The notes: generated by a model from the sequence alone, not told the origin. A DNA stretch of 64,000 nt from Undibacterium sp. Jales W-56 (GCF_025548535.1 NZ_JAJLQW010000005.1:248001-312000), one strand, 5' to 3'. Shown: positions 29,144 to 39,154, numbered from the stretch's first letter. Program-made: numbers and translations.

Positions 29144-30241
29144 TCAGAGCGGCAATACCTGACTCAGATCCGGTCGCTCGACAAACGCCACAAACGCATC
29201 GCGCATGCGGGCACTTTCTGCAATTGCCAGCTTCCAGTTCTGGATCCGGAAATCATGATTGCTGCCGTAATAGAAAAAATCTTTACGGTCGGGTAATTTG
29301 CCGCGCGACAGGGTGCGCAAGAACGACGGCGAGGGTGAGATCATGATCACGTTATCCAGCCAGCTGCGGTTTTCTCCCAAACCGGCGCGACGCCAGGGCA
29401 AGGGTTTGTCCAGCCAGCCCGGCACGATGTGATCGGTGAAATGCGGGTACAGGACCAGGCCGCCGTCTTTGCCGCCAGTCAGGCGTGAATACGGCAGCGC
29501 CAGATGATAATCGATGATGCCGCCGTCCCAATACGTGCCTGTCGGCGCATGCGGAATGTGGCGCACCGGCTCCATGATCAGCGGCAAAGTACCCGATGCC
29601 AATAAAGCCGGCACCAGATTGTCCGGCGTCAGCGAAGAAAAATGCGTATCGAAATTGTCGAATTTCGCCTTCAGCCAAAACAGCGGGTCGCGCATATCGC
29701 CGATCACCACCCTGTCCATATGTTTCGCCAATTTGGCGCGCGAGGCCAGATTCGAGAACGTCGCTGCGACAAACCCCGCCTTGGCCTTAGCGCTGCTTTG
29801 CGGTGCCGCTAACCATCCGCGACCGCGCACTGCCAGCAGATGCAAACGATGCAAAGGCTGATGCACGATTTCATCTTCATGGCCGCCGATAAAATCCTGC
29901 AACAGACGCTGAATTTCATCCGTCACATAACGCGCAGAAGGCTTCTCGGGATAGCGCTGTTCGCAATACAAATCGCCCAGACGCTGAAACGCCGCAACCG
30001 GATCGGCATGACTCGCCGCGGCCATGCGCCAGGCACCGATCGATGCACCGATCAGGCTGCGTTCGCGCGGCGCCGCGGGCAACCATTCGCCAAACAGCCA
30101 CTGATCAAGAGCTTGCAAAATCAGTCCCTTGGGGCCGCCTGCCGCAGCCGGAATGACCGCGATATCGCTGGCCTGCAAACCGTTGTTGCGGAGATGTTCC
30201 AGGGCGATTTTGCCGGCATGAATTTGGATGGCTGAATGCAT
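29144..30241 (-). CDS. Patatin-like phospholipase
   Basis: A 365-residue hydrolase with a Ser-Asp dyad. The oxyanion loop is AAAGGPKGL (residues 32-40), the nucleophile is Ser67 in GASIGAW (GxSxG), and the Asp is in YWDGGIIDY near residue 238. No signal peptide is seen, so it should be cytosolic or peripheral. It would cleave acyl chains from phospholipids or neutral lipids. It converges on the RHH gene and is 24 bases upstream of the pth coding end. Confidence 0.88.
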   Translation of the reverse strand: MHSAIQIHAGKIALEHLRNNGLQASDIAVIPAAAGGPKGLILQALDQWLFGEWLPAAPRERSLIGASIGAWRMAAASHADPVAAFQRLGDLYCEQRYPEKPSARYVTDEIQRLLQDFIGGHEDEIVHQPLHRLHLLAVRGRGWLAAPQSSAKAKAGFVAATFSNLASRAKLAKHMDRVVIGDMRDPLFWLKAKFDNFDTHFSSLTPDNLVPALLASGTLPLIMEPVRHIPHAPTGTYWDGGIIDYHLALPYSRLTGGKDGGLVLYPHFTDHIVPGWLDKPLPWRRAGLGENRSWLDNVIMISPSPSFLRTLSRGKLPDRKDFFYYGSNHDFRIQNWKLAIAESARMRDAFVAFVERPDLSQVLPL

Positions 30242-30260
30242 TATGTCGTGATTTTTTTAT

Positions 30261-30836
30261 TTATTTTATGGTGTGCAATTGCGTCGTCGCCGCAGGAAAT
30301 TTTCCCTCCACCAGCATGGGGATAATCTCCAGGCTGCGGGCAATCGATTCATCGATCAAAGGCTGTTCTTCTTTGCGCGGACGATGCAGTACGAAGTCGG
30401 CGACGCCTTGCTGCAAGTTCAGGCTGCGCGGATGACCGATGCCGATGCGCAGTCGCCAGTAATCCTGCGTTCCCAGGGCCGCCGTAATATCTTTCAATCC
30501 GTTGTGACCGCCGGATGAGCCACCGAGTTTTAATTTGGCGATACCTGGCAGGATATCGAGTTCATCATGCGCCACCAGCATCTGATCGGGAGTGATTTTA
30601 TAAAAGCGGCAAATCGCAGCGACCGACTGGCCGGAGCGATTCATAAATGTTTGCGGCTCCAGCAGCCACACGTCTTCGCCGGCAATCCGTGTTTTTGCCA
30701 CCAGAGCGTTGAAGTTTTTATCGCGTTGCAAACCATTTGTCGCGAGTTGATCGACCAGCCAGAAGCCAGCGTTATGGCGGGTCTGTTCGTATTCGGGGCC
30801 GGGATTTCCCAGGCCAACTATCAATCGTATTGTCAT
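30261..30836 (-). CDS. pth: Peptidyl-tRNA hydrolase
   Basis: A 191-residue enzyme that releases peptides from tRNA dropped off the ribosome. Catalytic residues are in [20 protein letters not shown] (Asn and His) and [11 protein letters not shown] (Asp), and FMNRSG and GGHNGLKDI are present. The start at 30836 (MTIRLIVGL) is preferred over an upstream in-frame ATG at 30917, which would add 27 residues not seen in the family. The upstream 180 bases hold a TATAAT box, a hairpin and a 35-codon ORF. Confidence 0.95.
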   Translation of the reverse strand: MTIRLIVGLGNPGPEYEQTRHNAGFWLVDQLATNGLQRDKNFNALVAKTRIAGEDVWLLEPQTFMNRSGQSVAAICRFYKITPDQMLVAHDELDILPGIAKLKLGGSSGGHNGLKDITAALGTQDYWRLRIGIGHPRSLNLQQGVADFVLHRPRKEEQPLIDESIARSLEIIPMLVEGKFPAATTQLHTIK

Positions 30837-30861
30837 TGCTTGGGCAGTTTCTTGTGTTTTC

Positions 30862-30969
30862 TTACAGGACCAGACCGGTGAGATAGGTCGTGCTGACTGT
30901 TTGCGCATTCTCGTCATCGGCGACGACTACCGCGCTGTGGAGATGAGCGGCGATTGCCTGAAAAACCAT
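30862..30969 (-). other. Possible leader ORF upstream of pth
   Basis: A 35-codon ATG-to-TAA frame (begins [19 protein letters not shown]) lies in the pth leader and ends 25 bases before the pth start. It has no recognised relatives and no strong ribosome binding site. It may be chance; it is noted because the leader is otherwise unexplained. Confidence 0.25.
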
Positions 30970-30974
30970 GTCTC

Positions 30975-31019
30975 TTCATCTTGCATATTTTTATGCAAGA
31001 TGAATCGATGGCTATTATA
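30975..31019 (-). promoter_or_regulatory. Putative pth promoter and 5' hairpin
   Basis: A consensus TATAAT on the minus strand (31019-31014) would start transcription near 31007. A perfect 12-bp hairpin (TTCATCTTGCAT/ATGCAAGATGAA, 30975-31004, 6-base loop) would then be at the very 5' end of the transcript. The -35 region is poor. A 5' stem could protect the mRNA from decay. Confidence 0.4.
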
Positions 31020-31075
31020 ACCAAGCCCAATTGCAAGCCGGAAAAACAAGAGTTCAGAAGATTAAGCGACATGGT

Positions 31076-31152
31076 GCAGAGAACGCAAAGAACAGTTTCT
31101 TAGTCCGCGTTCTTTGCGTCTCTGCGCCTATTTTTCTTTTTTGCGTCAGGCC
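31076..31152. repeat. Possible diverged repeat (copy E) with long hairpin
   Basis: Read on the minus strand, this begins at the permease stop TAG as AGGGCCTGACGCAAAAAAG, very like the left end of copy D (AGGACTGACGCAAAAAC). It continues into GCAGAGACGCAAAGAAC, which pairs with its near-complement 15 bases on (stem 31076-31093 with 31109-31125). The core differs from copies A-D. It may serve as the transcript end of the ABC operon, although no clear T tract follows. Confidence 0.5.
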
Positions 31153-33588
31153 CTAAGCATGCAGGGAAAGGGAGAGCTGCTTGCTCATGGCATGCTTCGC
31201 GTGAAGCAGGACCGCGATCAGGGCGATCGCGCATGACCAGGCCAGCGACAATAGCAGGGTCCAATAAGCGATGGGAGCACGTTCGATGTAGCTTGCCAGG
31301 TACAGTTCGATCAGGAATGCCGCAATAGGCAATCCGATCATGGCAGAAACCAAAGTCAATGTGCCTATTTCTTTCATGACCAAGCGGGAGATATGCCGTT
31401 TGCGCGCACCGTATAGCTTGCGCAAGGCGATTTCCTTCTCACGTCTTTGCACGGTATAGGCTGACAGCGCATAGGTGCCAAACGCCGCGATTGCCAGAGC
31501 AATGCCGGTAGAGATGGCCAGGAGCGTCGTAAGCCGCTGCTCTTCGTCATAGTTGGCATCGAGGATTTGTTGGGCATGATGCATATCGAGCGTCTTGTCG
31601 GGGAAAAAATTTGCCCACAGGCTTTGCACCGTATGCTCGGTGGTCGTGAGCGAACCCCGGCTGCGGATGCTGAGCGTCGTTCCCGCAGTCCATAGTTCAT
31701 AGGCGATCGCGCGCGGTATTTCGTGCAGCGAATGAAAACGCAGTTCAGGCGCAATGCCAATGATGCGTTTATTTGCCAGCTTGCCATCGGGCAGGGTATA
31801 GACCAGAATTTTGCCGACCGCGGCCTCGGGTGAGCTAAAGCCCAGCTGGCGCACTGCAACGGTATTGAGCACCATAGGTTCGGCATCATCTTCCTTGTCT
31901 AGGCCGGTATCAAACAAACGTCCGGCCAGCGGTTTTATTTGGTAGATATCGAAGAAGTTTGCGCTGACGGATTTCATATCGGGCGCAATTCTCGCTCCGC
32001 CGGGAAGCCGGATATCGAGCAGCCAGGGATTGATATATCGACCAACCGCATCGGCGGATATGGCGGTACCGGCGACATCGGGTTTTTGCGCAAGCGCCGC
32101 CATCAGGCCGTGTGCATTCTTGCTGTCTTTGACTGGCTCAGGTAGGTCGATCACCAGGATCTGTGCCGGATCAAAGCCGGGCGCTGCGCGAATGGCGAAG
32201 TCGGCCTGCCAGGCGATGGCAATGGTAACGCTGGCCAGCCCCATGGCCGTGGCGATCTGCAAGACCGTCAGCAGCCTGCGCAATTGCCTGCCTTGCGCGG
32301 ATTCGCTACCGGGGCGTCCCGCCAGCACCTGGCTGGGCCTGGTCCGGATGGCGATCCATGCCGGATAGATGGCGCTCAGTACGCCGAGCAGAATACCGAT
32401 GGCAACGGCTGCCGTAATATTGGTAACAGAGAGGACACTTTCGAGCTTGCGATTCATCAGTTCGGCAAACAATGGCAAGGCCAGGTAGGCAAGCAGCAAG
32501 CCAAGACCGGTTGCCAGCAGCGACACCAATAAGGACTCGGCGAGGAACTGCAAGATGAGCTGCCGTGTACCGGCGCCGAGCACCTTGCGCATACCGATCT
32601 CACGTTGACGACGCAAAGTGCGGATGGTCGCCAGATTCACATAATTGATTGCTGCCAGTACCAAGATCAGCAGCGCGATGGCAGTCAGCCCCTTGATGAC
32701 GACCGGATCGCCACGGTCCCCCGGCAAGCTAATCGGGTTGTTGGCAACCTCGCGATCGAAATACGCATCCCGTAAAGGCGACAGGCTGAGATCCATGACT
32801 TTGCGCTTGCCGAGGCGTTCCCTGGCGTCGGGCATCACATTGTTTTGCACGCCAGGCGCATGATCGACCAAGTCTTGCAGGGTTGCCGTGATCGCCGCAA
32901 TCGAACTGCCAGGCTGTAGGCGAATAAACAGCTTGCCCGCCGACCCATAGGCTCCGGTGAGCGCTTCCGTGCGTTCGGGATCGGCCAGGAGAATGGAATT
33001 TAACCCGACCATGGCCTTATACGGAATGGTCGTGTTATCCGGCGGATTGCGCAGGATGGCGGCGACCCGCAGTAGCTTGTCGCCGGCCTGAATACGCAGA
33101 CCCAGCGCCTGCGATTTACCGAAAATTTGCAATGCCGATGCTTCGGTGATGGCAAGGTTCTCCGGCCGTTCCAGTGCGGCCTTTAAATCGCCCTCGATGA
33201 CCTGTACCCCGAGCATGTCCGCGAAGCGTGGCAGCACGGGAAGGATCTTGAGCTTGGTTAAACGATTGCCTGCGCGGATCGAGTCTGCGGGGCGTCGCAG
33301 GTAGCCCGTTATATCGACGACGCCAGGTATTTTCATGGCAGCTTCGCGCAACGCCAGCGGCGCTTCATCAAACCAGACTTCGGCCGGATCGACGTTGTAA
33401 CGATGTTTGATCACATACACCTGATCCACATCCGGCACCTGGGCATTGTATTCAAAGGCATAACGCACGAAGCCCAGCATCAGCAGGCAGACGGCCAGGC
33501 CAATGCCAAGCCCCAGAATTGTCACTGCCGAATATACAGGTTCCTGAGCCAGGACGCGCCAGCCAATCCGGAAATCTCTTAGCTTCAT
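31153..33588 (-). CDS. MacB/FtsX-type ABC transporter permease
   Basis: An 811-residue permease with two FtsX domains. The N-terminal helix (about residues 20-40) is followed by a large periplasmic domain, three helices with RRQREIGMRKVLGAGTRQLILQFLAESLL, a second periplasmic domain and the C-terminal FtsX unit RREKEIALRKLYGARKRHISRLV. The start MKLRDFRIGW at 33588 has GGAAG 7 bases upstream. It pairs with the ATPase 13 bases before it. No periplasmic adaptor gene is beside it, so the exported substrate is unknown. Confidence 0.88.
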   Translation of the reverse strand: MKLRDFRIGWRVLAQEPVYSAVTILGLGIGLAVCLLMLGFVRYAFEYNAQVPDVDQVYVIKHRYNVDPAEVWFDEAPLALREAAMKIPGVVDITGYLRRPADSIRAGNRLTKLKILPVLPRFADMLGVQVIEGDLKAALERPENLAITEASALQIFGKSQALGLRIQAGDKLLRVAAILRNPPDNTTIPYKAMVGLNSILLADPERTEALTGAYGSAGKLFIRLQPGSSIAAITATLQDLVDHAPGVQNNVMPDARERLGKRKVMDLSLSPLRDAYFDREVANNPISLPGDRGDPVVIKGLTAIALLILVLAAINYVNLATIRTLRRQREIGMRKVLGAGTRQLILQFLAESLLVSLLATGLGLLLAYLALPLFAELMNRKLESVLSVTNITAAVAIGILLGVLSAIYPAWIAIRTRPSQVLAGRPGSESAQGRQLRRLLTVLQIATAMGLASVTIAIAWQADFAIRAAPGFDPAQILVIDLPEPVKDSKNAHGLMAALAQKPDVAGTAISADAVGRYINPWLLDIRLPGGARIAPDMKSVSANFFDIYQIKPLAGRLFDTGLDKEDDAEPMVLNTVAVRQLGFSSPEAAVGKILVYTLPDGKLANKRIIGIAPELRFHSLHEIPRAIAYELWTAGTTLSIRSRGSLTTTEHTVQSLWANFFPDKTLDMHHAQQILDANYDEEQRLTTLLAISTGIALAIAAFGTYALSAYTVQRREKEIALRKLYGARKRHISRLVMKEIGTLTLVSAMIGLPIAAFLIELYLASYIERAPIAYWTLLLSLAWSCAIALIAVLLHAKHAMSKQLSLSLHA

Positions 33589-33601
33589 GATGTTCTTCCG
33601 G

Positions 33602-34282
33602 TCAGGCTGCTTGCAGGGCATCAATCACAATGCGCCCGTCGAGCAGGTGCAAGGTGCGTGATGCTTGTGCCGCATGCGTAGGGGAGTGCGTGACCATCAC
33701 CACGGTCGTACCTTCGGCATTGATTTTGCGCAGCAGACGCATGACCTCGTCGCCATGGGCTGTGTCAAGATTGCCGGTAGGTTCATCGGCTAACAGCACG
33801 GCCGGATTGGCAATCAGGGCGCGGGCAATTGCCACCCGTTGCTGCTGACCGCCCGAGAGCTGCGAAGGCCGGTGTCCGGCTCTGTGGCTGATGCCCAGCT
33901 TTGCCAGCATGGCAGCGACTCTTTCCCGTCTTTCCTTTGCCGGAGTGCCTGTGTATTCCAGTGCCAGCGCTACATTCTCGGCCACGCTCAATTCCTCGAT
34001 CAGGTTGAAACTCTGGAAGATGAAACCGATACGGCCACGCCGCAACTGATTGAGTTTGCTCTCGCTGCGGCCCGCGATATTCTGGCCTTCAAAAATATAT
34101 TCGCCCTGACTGGGTACATCAATTAAACCCAATAAGCCGAGCAAGGTGGATTTGCCGCAGCCCGACGGTCCGGTGATGGCGACATATTCACCGGCATCGA
34201 TTTCAAGATCAATCTGGTCCAGTGCGGTAGTCTGTACTGCGCCGCTGATATGGATTTTGCTGACGCCTTTGAGCTTGATCAT
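33602..34282 (-). CDS. MacB/LolD-type ABC transporter ATPase
   Basis: A 226-residue ATPase. Walker A GPSGCGKSTLLGLLG, Q-loop FIFQSFNL, signature [15 protein letters not shown], Walker B VLLADEPTGNLD and switch His TVVMVTHSPTH are complete; the DEPTGNLD form is typical of the MacB/LolD/FtsE class. It is the first gene of a two-gene operon, and the sigma-54-type promoter at 34320-34335 lies 38 bases before its start. Confidence 0.95.
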   Translation of the reverse strand: MIKLKGVSKIHISGAVQTTALDQIDLEIDAGEYVAITGPSGCGKSTLLGLLGLIDVPSQGEYIFEGQNIAGRSESKLNQLRRGRIGFIFQSFNLIEELSVAENVALALEYTGTPAKERRERVAAMLAKLGISHRAGHRPSQLSGGQQQRVAIARALIANPAVLLADEPTGNLDTAHGDEVMRLLRKINAEGTTVVMVTHSPTHAAQASRTLHLLDGRIVIDALQAA

Positions 34283-34319
34283 GAGAGTTCACTTTCCGGG
34301 TTGATGTATTGAGTCTTAT

Positions 34320-34335
34320 TGCAAAGCCTGTGCCA
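34320..34335 (-). promoter_or_regulatory. Sigma-54 (RpoN) promoter of the ABC operon
   Basis: On the minus strand TGGCAC-AGGCT-TTGCA matches the -24/-12 consensus TGGCACG-N4-TTGCA closely, with only the seventh base (A for G) differing and the GG/GC spacing exact. Transcription would start near 34309, about 27 bases before the ATPase ATG. Confidence 0.8.
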
Positions 34336-34394
34336 GGTAAAAATACGCCGCTTTTGGGAAGAAACGCCACAAAAACACCGCTGAAATTGAAAAC

Positions 34395-34434
34395 TGTCCG
34401 CAATCGGACAACCGGCATCGTCCGATTGCGGACA
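34395..34434. promoter_or_regulatory. Paired palindromic activator sites upstream of the sigma-54 promoter
   Basis: Two 16-bp palindromes, TGTCCG-CAAT-CGGACA (34395-34410) and CGTCCG-ATTG-CGGACA (34419-34434, one base off), have centres 24 bp apart. Together they form one larger inverted repeat. They sit about 60 to 100 bp upstream of the -24 box, the usual place for enhancer-binding activators of sigma-54. The activator gene is not in this window. Confidence 0.75.
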
Positions 34435-34531
34435 GTGCATTCATTTTTCCCATGCATTTCCCCGATCGATTATGCCGATCGATTGCCCCGATGAAAACTG
34501 TCGCCGGTATCATTTATTTTTTACAGCTTCT

Positions 34532-34574
34532 AAAAGAAAAAGGTGCTGTTTCCGTATTGCAGGAAACAGCACCT
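34532..34574 (-). terminator. Rho-independent terminator of uvrA
   Basis: A 13-bp stem (AGGTGCTGTTTCC with GGAAACAGCACCT, 34541-34553 and 34562-34574, 8-base loop) is followed on the minus strand by a T-rich run. The only upstream minus-strand gene is uvrA, so this is taken as its terminator, now separated from the stop codon by repeat copy C. Confidence 0.8.
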
Positions 34575-34615
34575 GAAAAAAACATACTGAATAGATATCG
34601 TGTAACTCAGCTTAT

Positions 34616-34824
34616 AGGACTTACGCAAAAACCAAACCTCTCACCACAGAGACACGGAGACACAGAGAAAAGGCGAGAGAGGAAAGGCACCATGGCGTTT
34701 CGATATTCAAATGGACCCGCAAGCTGGGTGCGCTTGTTGGCACGAAATGCCGCTGAAACCCTCATCCAGCATGCGGGTTCAATGTACGTTGTTGTAAGCA
34801 GCGTGTCGTTTTGCGTAAGTCCTG
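34616..34824. repeat. Dispersed repeat, copy C, inserted at the uvrA stop codon
   Basis: About 209 bp with nearly perfect inverted ends AGGACTTACGCAAAA and TTTTGCGTAAGTCCT. AGCTTAT occurs directly on both sides (34609-34615 and 34825-34831); the right copy includes the uvrA stop codon. This is the best-preserved copy and the clearest evidence that the family transposes. It carries no gene. Confidence 0.88.
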
Positions 34825-34827
34825 AGC

Positions 34828-37779
34828 TTATTTGCTTTTCTTCAACAGAGGCCCCAGATACTTGCCTGTGACACTGTCGGCATTGACCGCGACTTGTTCC
34901 GGCGTACCGGTCGCGATAATCATGCCGCCGCCAGCCCCGCCCTCCGGTCCCAGATCGACGATCCAGTCGGCGGTTTTGATCACGTCCAGATTGTGCTCAA
35001 TGATGACTACGGTATTGCCCTGGTCGCGCAGGCGATGGATGACTTTCAGCAGCAAATCGATATCGTGGAAATGCAGGCCGGTGGTTGGTTCATCGAGGAT
35101 GTATAAGGTACGGCCGGTATCGCGTTTGGATAATTCGAGCGACAGCTTGACGCGCTGCGCTTCACCGCCCGACAAGGTGGTCGCGCTCTGTCCCAGGCGG
35201 ATATAGCCGAGGCCGACGTCCAGCAGGGTGTGCAGCTTGCGGGCGATGACGGGAACCGGTTTGAAGAATTCATACGCGTCTTCTACCGTCATGCTCAGCA
35301 CTTCATTGATGTTCTTGCCCTTGTACTGAACTTCCAGAGTCTCGCGGTTGTAGCGCTTGCCGTGACAGACGTCGCAGGGCACATACACGTCCGGCAAGAA
35401 GTGCATTTCCACCTTGATCACGCCGTCGCCCTGACAGGCTTCGCAGCGCCCGCCTTTGACGTTGAACGAGAACCGGCCGGCGCTGTAGCCGCGTTCTTTG
35501 GCTACCGGCACGGTCGAGAACAGATCGCGGATCGGCGTGAACAGGCCGGTGTAGGTTGCCGGATTCGAGCGCGGTGTGCGACCGATCGGGGCCTGGTCGA
35601 CGGAGATGACTTTATCAAAATGTTCCAGGCCGCTGATGCTGTCAAACGCCGCCGGCTCCGTCTGCGAACCGTACAGATGGCGGGCGGCGGCTGGGTACAA
35701 GGTGTCATTGACCAGCGTCGATTTGCCTGAGCCCGATACGCCCGTCACGCAGGTCAGCAAACCGACCGGCAATTTCAAGCTGACGTTTTTCAGATTGTTG
35801 CCGCGTGCGCCTTCGATCACGAACTGTTTGTCCAGACTGAATTGGGTGCGTTTTTTCGGCACCTTGATTCCCATCGCACCGCTCAGGTATTGCGCAGTCA
35901 AAGAGCGTTCGCTCTTCATAATGTCTTCCAGGCTACCCTGGGCAATCACTTCACCGCCATGCACGCCGGCGCCAAGGCCCATATCGACCACAAAGTCGGC
36001 GCAGCGGATCGCATCTTCATCATGCTCGACCACCAGCACCGAGTTGCCGATATCGCGTAAATGCTTCAGCGTTTCTATCAATCTGTCGTTATCGCGCTGA
36101 TGCAAACCGATCGAAGGCTCATCCAGTACATACATGACGCCAGTCAGGCCGGAGCCGATTTGCGATGCCAGCCGAATACGCTGCGCTTCGCCGCCGGACA
36201 AGGTATCGGCGCTGCGGTCCAGCGATAAATAATCGAGTCCGACATTGTTCAGGAAGGTCAGGCGCGAACTGATTTCCTTGATGATGCGGTCGGCGATTTC
36301 TCTCTTTGCTCCCAGCAACGTCAGTGACTCAAAGAAGCTCAGCGTAGCGCGCAAAGGCAGGGCGCTGATTTCATAAATCGCTTTTTCCTGTGCGCCGTTG
36401 CCGACCTTCACATAACGTGCTTCGATCCGCAAGCGGGCGCCGTTACAGCTTGGGCATTGTTTTTCGTTGATGAACTTGGCGAGTTCTTCTTTCACCGCCA
36501 TCGAATCGGTTTCGCGGTAACGGCGTTGCAGATTATGGATCACGCCTTCGAAGGTATGTTCCTTGATCACGGTGCGGCCGCGTTCATTGATATACGTGAA
36601 CGGGATATTTTGTTTACCCGATCCGTACAAAATGACTTGCTGCGCAGATTCCGGTAATTGCTCGAACGGCGTATCGATGTCGAAGTCGTAGAAGGCAGCG
36701 AGATTCGACAGCATCTGGAAATAGAACTGATTGCGTCGGTCCCAGCCTTTGACCGCACCACTGGCCAGCGATAAATTCGGGAAGGCGACAATCCGCTTGG
36801 GATCAAAAAATTCGATATGGCCGAGTCCATCACATTCCGGACAGGCACCCATAGGATTGTTGAAGGAGAACAGGCGCGGCTCCAGTTCTTGCAGCGAATA
36901 ACCGCAGGTCGGGCAGGCAAATTTATTCGAAAATAATTGCTCGTGGCCGCTGTCCATATTCACGATCAGGGCGCGGCCATTCGCGATGCGCAGCGAAGTC
37001 TCGAAGGATTCCGCCAGCCGCTGTTTGATCTCGGCTTTGACCTTGACGCGGTCGATCACGACATCGATCGTATGCTTTTCGGTTTTCTTTAACTTAGGCA
37101 GATCATCGACTTCAACGATCTTCGCATTGTGGGTACCGCTCTGCACGCGGAAGCGCACAAAACCTTGCGCCTGCATCTGTTCAAACAAATCCAGATGCTC
37201 GCCTTTGCGATTCGCAACGACCGGCGCCAGGATCATCAGCTTGGTATCTTCCGGCATCGCCAGGACGGTGTCGACCATCTGCGATACCGATTGGGCCGCC
37301 AGCGGATTTTCAGGATGATCGGGGCAATACGGTGTACCGACCCGGGCGTACAGCAAGCGCAGGTAATCGTGGATCTCGGTCACGGTGCCGACGGTCGAAC
37401 GCGGATTATGCGAGGTAGCTTTTTGCTCGATCGAAATCGCCGGCGACAAACCTTCGATCAGATCGACATCGGGTTTTTCCATCAATTGCAAAAACTGGCG
37501 CGCATACGCCGACAGCGATTCGACGTAGCGGCGCTGCCCTTCCGCATATAAGGTATCGAAGGCCAATGAGGACTTGCCCGAACCCGACAATCCCGTGATC
37601 ACCACCAGCTTATTACGGGGCAGATCGAGATTAATATTCTTTAAATTGTGGGTGCGCGCGCCACGAATCCGGATTTCTTCTTTCTTCGGCGCAACGAGAC
37701 CGGCACGGTCAAAGTCAATTTCTGCCGGTTTGGAGGCTTTAGCCGATTTTGAGCGAACTTTGGCCGTATTTTGTGTCAT
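34828..37779 (-). CDS. uvrA: Excinuclease ABC subunit A
   Basis: A 983-residue damage-recognition ATPase of nucleotide excision repair. Both ABC modules are present: [35 protein letters not shown] and [15 protein letters not shown], with signatures [19 protein letters not shown] and [15 protein letters not shown]. Zinc-binding Cys pairs are in [19 protein letters not shown] and CEACQGDG...[10 protein letters not shown]. The start MTQNTAKV at 37779 is chosen because the longer frame from 37839 adds 20 unrelated residues. The N-terminal tail of about 40 residues is longer than in E. coli. Confidence 0.97.
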   Translation of the reverse strand: MTQNTAKVRSKSAKASKPAEIDFDRAGLVAPKKEEIRIRGARTHNLKNINLDLPRNKLVVITGLSGSGKSSLAFDTLYAEGQRRYVESLSAYARQFLQLMEKPDVDLIEGLSPAISIEQKATSHNPRSTVGTVTEIHDYLRLLYARVGTPYCPDHPENPLAAQSVSQMVDTVLAMPEDTKLMILAPVVANRKGEHLDLFEQMQAQGFVRFRVQSGTHNAKIVEVDDLPKLKKTEKHTIDVVIDRVKVKAEIKQRLAESFETSLRIANGRALIVNMDSGHEQLFSNKFACPTCGYSLQELEPRLFSFNNPMGACPECDGLGHIEFFDPKRIVAFPNLSLASGAVKGWDRRNQFYFQMLSNLAAFYDFDIDTPFEQLPESAQQVILYGSGKQNIPFTYINERGRTVIKEHTFEGVIHNLQRRYRETDSMAVKEELAKFINEKQCPSCNGARLRIEARYVKVGNGAQEKAIYEISALPLRATLSFFESLTLLGAKREIADRIIKEISSRLTFLNNVGLDYLSLDRSADTLSGGEAQRIRLASQIGSGLTGVMYVLDEPSIGLHQRDNDRLIETLKHLRDIGNSVLVVEHDEDAIRCADFVVDMGLGAGVHGGEVIAQGSLEDIMKSERSLTAQYLSGAMGIKVPKKRTQFSLDKQFVIEGARGNNLKNVSLKLPVGLLTCVTGVSGSGKSTLVNDTLYPAAARHLYGSQTEPAAFDSISGLEHFDKVISVDQAPIGRTPRSNPATYTGLFTPIRDLFSTVPVAKERGYSAGRFSFNVKGGRCEACQGDGVIKVEMHFLPDVYVPCDVCHGKRYNRETLEVQYKGKNINEVLSMTVEDAYEFFKPVPVIARKLHTLLDVGLGYIRLGQSATTLSGGEAQRVKLSLELSKRDTGRTLYILDEPTTGLHFHDIDLLLKVIHRLRDQGNTVVIIEHNLDVIKTADWIVDLGPEGGAGGGMIIATGTPEQVAVNADSVTGKYLGPLLKKSK

Positions 37780-37924
37780 ATCAACTGCTTTCCAAAAGGA
37801 TGATGTGGCGTCCCGCGATTTTGATGTGGGAACAAGCAACCTGATACTATAACGGGTTTTTGAAATTTAACGCGGATGACGTATCCGCTTTGTTTCTGCC
37901 CTGTTTCCGTAACTCATTGGTATT

Positions 37925-39154
37925 ATGACTTTTGCTACACAAACCAGCGTGCATCATCTGCCCGAAGGCATGAGTCGCGCTGAAATCCGTGCCGGCAGTT
38001 CGCTGGCGTCTATCTTCGCTTTACGCATGCTGGGCTTGTTCCTGATCTTGCCGGTTTTTGCAATTCATGCAAAATCCCTGCCTGACGGCGATAACGCGAC
38101 CCTGGTTGGTCTGGCGATGGGGATCTATGGGCTGACTCAGGCATGCTTGCAAATTCCGTTTGGGATCGCATCGGATAAATTCGGTCGCAAACGCATTATC
38201 GTGATTGGCCTGATATTGTTCGCCTGCGGTGCATTGATCGCTGCTTTGTCGCACACCGTCATGGGGATCCTGATAGGCCGGGCTGTGCAAGGTGCGGGTG
38301 CCATCTCTGCAGCGATTACCGCGCTGATCGCCGACGTTACCCGCGAAGAGCATCGCACCAAGGCGATGGCGATGGTCGGCGGTTCGATCGGACTCACTTT
38401 TGCGCTATCTCTGGTCGCTGCTCCGGCACTGTATCAAGGTATCGGCATGGACGGTATCTTCAGCATGACGGCATTATTGGCGGTCGCGGCGATTGCCGTC
38501 GTGATCTGGGTGACTCCCGCCGCCCCCGCGACTACGCAAGAAAAAGTAGCTTTCAGCGTCGTGCTGAAAAACCCTGAACTGATGCGCCTGAACTACGGGG
38601 TGTTCGTTTTGCATCTGACGCAGGTCGCGATGTTTGTCGTTGTCCCGTCGGCGTTGATTCAATACGCAGACATGCCCCTGGCGTCGCATTGGAAAGTGTA
38701 TCTGCCGGCCGTACTCGGGTCTTTTTTTGCGATGCTGCCGGCGATCATCATCGGTGAAAAACAAGGCAGGATGAAACAGGTATTCATCATGGCGATCGCT
38801 TTATTGCTCGCAGTGCAGATCGGTTTCTGGCAATTTTTGAACAATCCGGCGATGTTGCTGGGATTATTGTTTGCGTTTTTTCTGGCTTTTAATATTCTGG
38901 AAGCCAGCCAACCGTCCCTGGTATCGCGGATCGCGCCGCCAGCCGCCAAAGGCGCTGCTTTGGGCGTGTATAACACCTTGCAGGCGCTGGGTCTGGCTTG
39001 CGGCGGCCTGCTCGGCGGCTGGGTAAAACAGCATGCCGGAGCATCTTCCGTATTTGCTGTAAGCGCCTTTCTGACCCTGCTCTGGCTTATAATCGCAAAC
39101 AATATGCCAGAATTGCCGCGTCGCGCCAAAGCCTCGCAGCAGCTTCCAGCCTAA
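37925..39154 (+). CDS. MFS transporter
   Basis: A 409-residue protein with twelve predicted membrane helices. The loop 2-3 motif is GIASDKFGRKRIIVIG, and helix 4/5 shows GRAVQGAGAISAAITALIAD, both typical of drug:proton antiporters of the YajR/Bcr type. Its position between uvrA and ssb is conserved in Betaproteobacteria. The substrate is unknown. It is divergent from uvrA. Confidence 0.92.
   Translation: MTFATQTSVHHLPEGMSRAEIRAGSSLASIFALRMLGLFLILPVFAIHAKSLPDGDNATLVGLAMGIYGLTQACLQIPFGIASDKFGRKRIIVIGLILFACGALIAALSHTVMGILIGRAVQGAGAISAAITALIADVTREEHRTKAMAMVGGSIGLTFALSLVAAPALYQGIGMDGIFSMTALLAVAAIAVVIWVTPAAPATTQEKVAFSVVLKNPELMRLNYGVFVLHLTQVAMFVVVPSALIQYADMPLASHWKVYLPAVLGSFFAMLPAIIIGEKQGRMKQVFIMAIALLLAVQIGFWQFLNNPAMLLGLLFAFFLAFNILEASQPSLVSRIAPPAAKGAALGVYNTLQALGLACGGLLGGWVKQHAGASSVFAVSAFLTLLWLIIANNMPELPRRAKASQQLPA

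Noticed and set aside
34459..34495. Direct repeat CCGATCGATT in the gap after the ABC operon palindromes
   Set aside because: Two short copies 14 bases apart without further symmetry; not enough to call an operator or repeat array.
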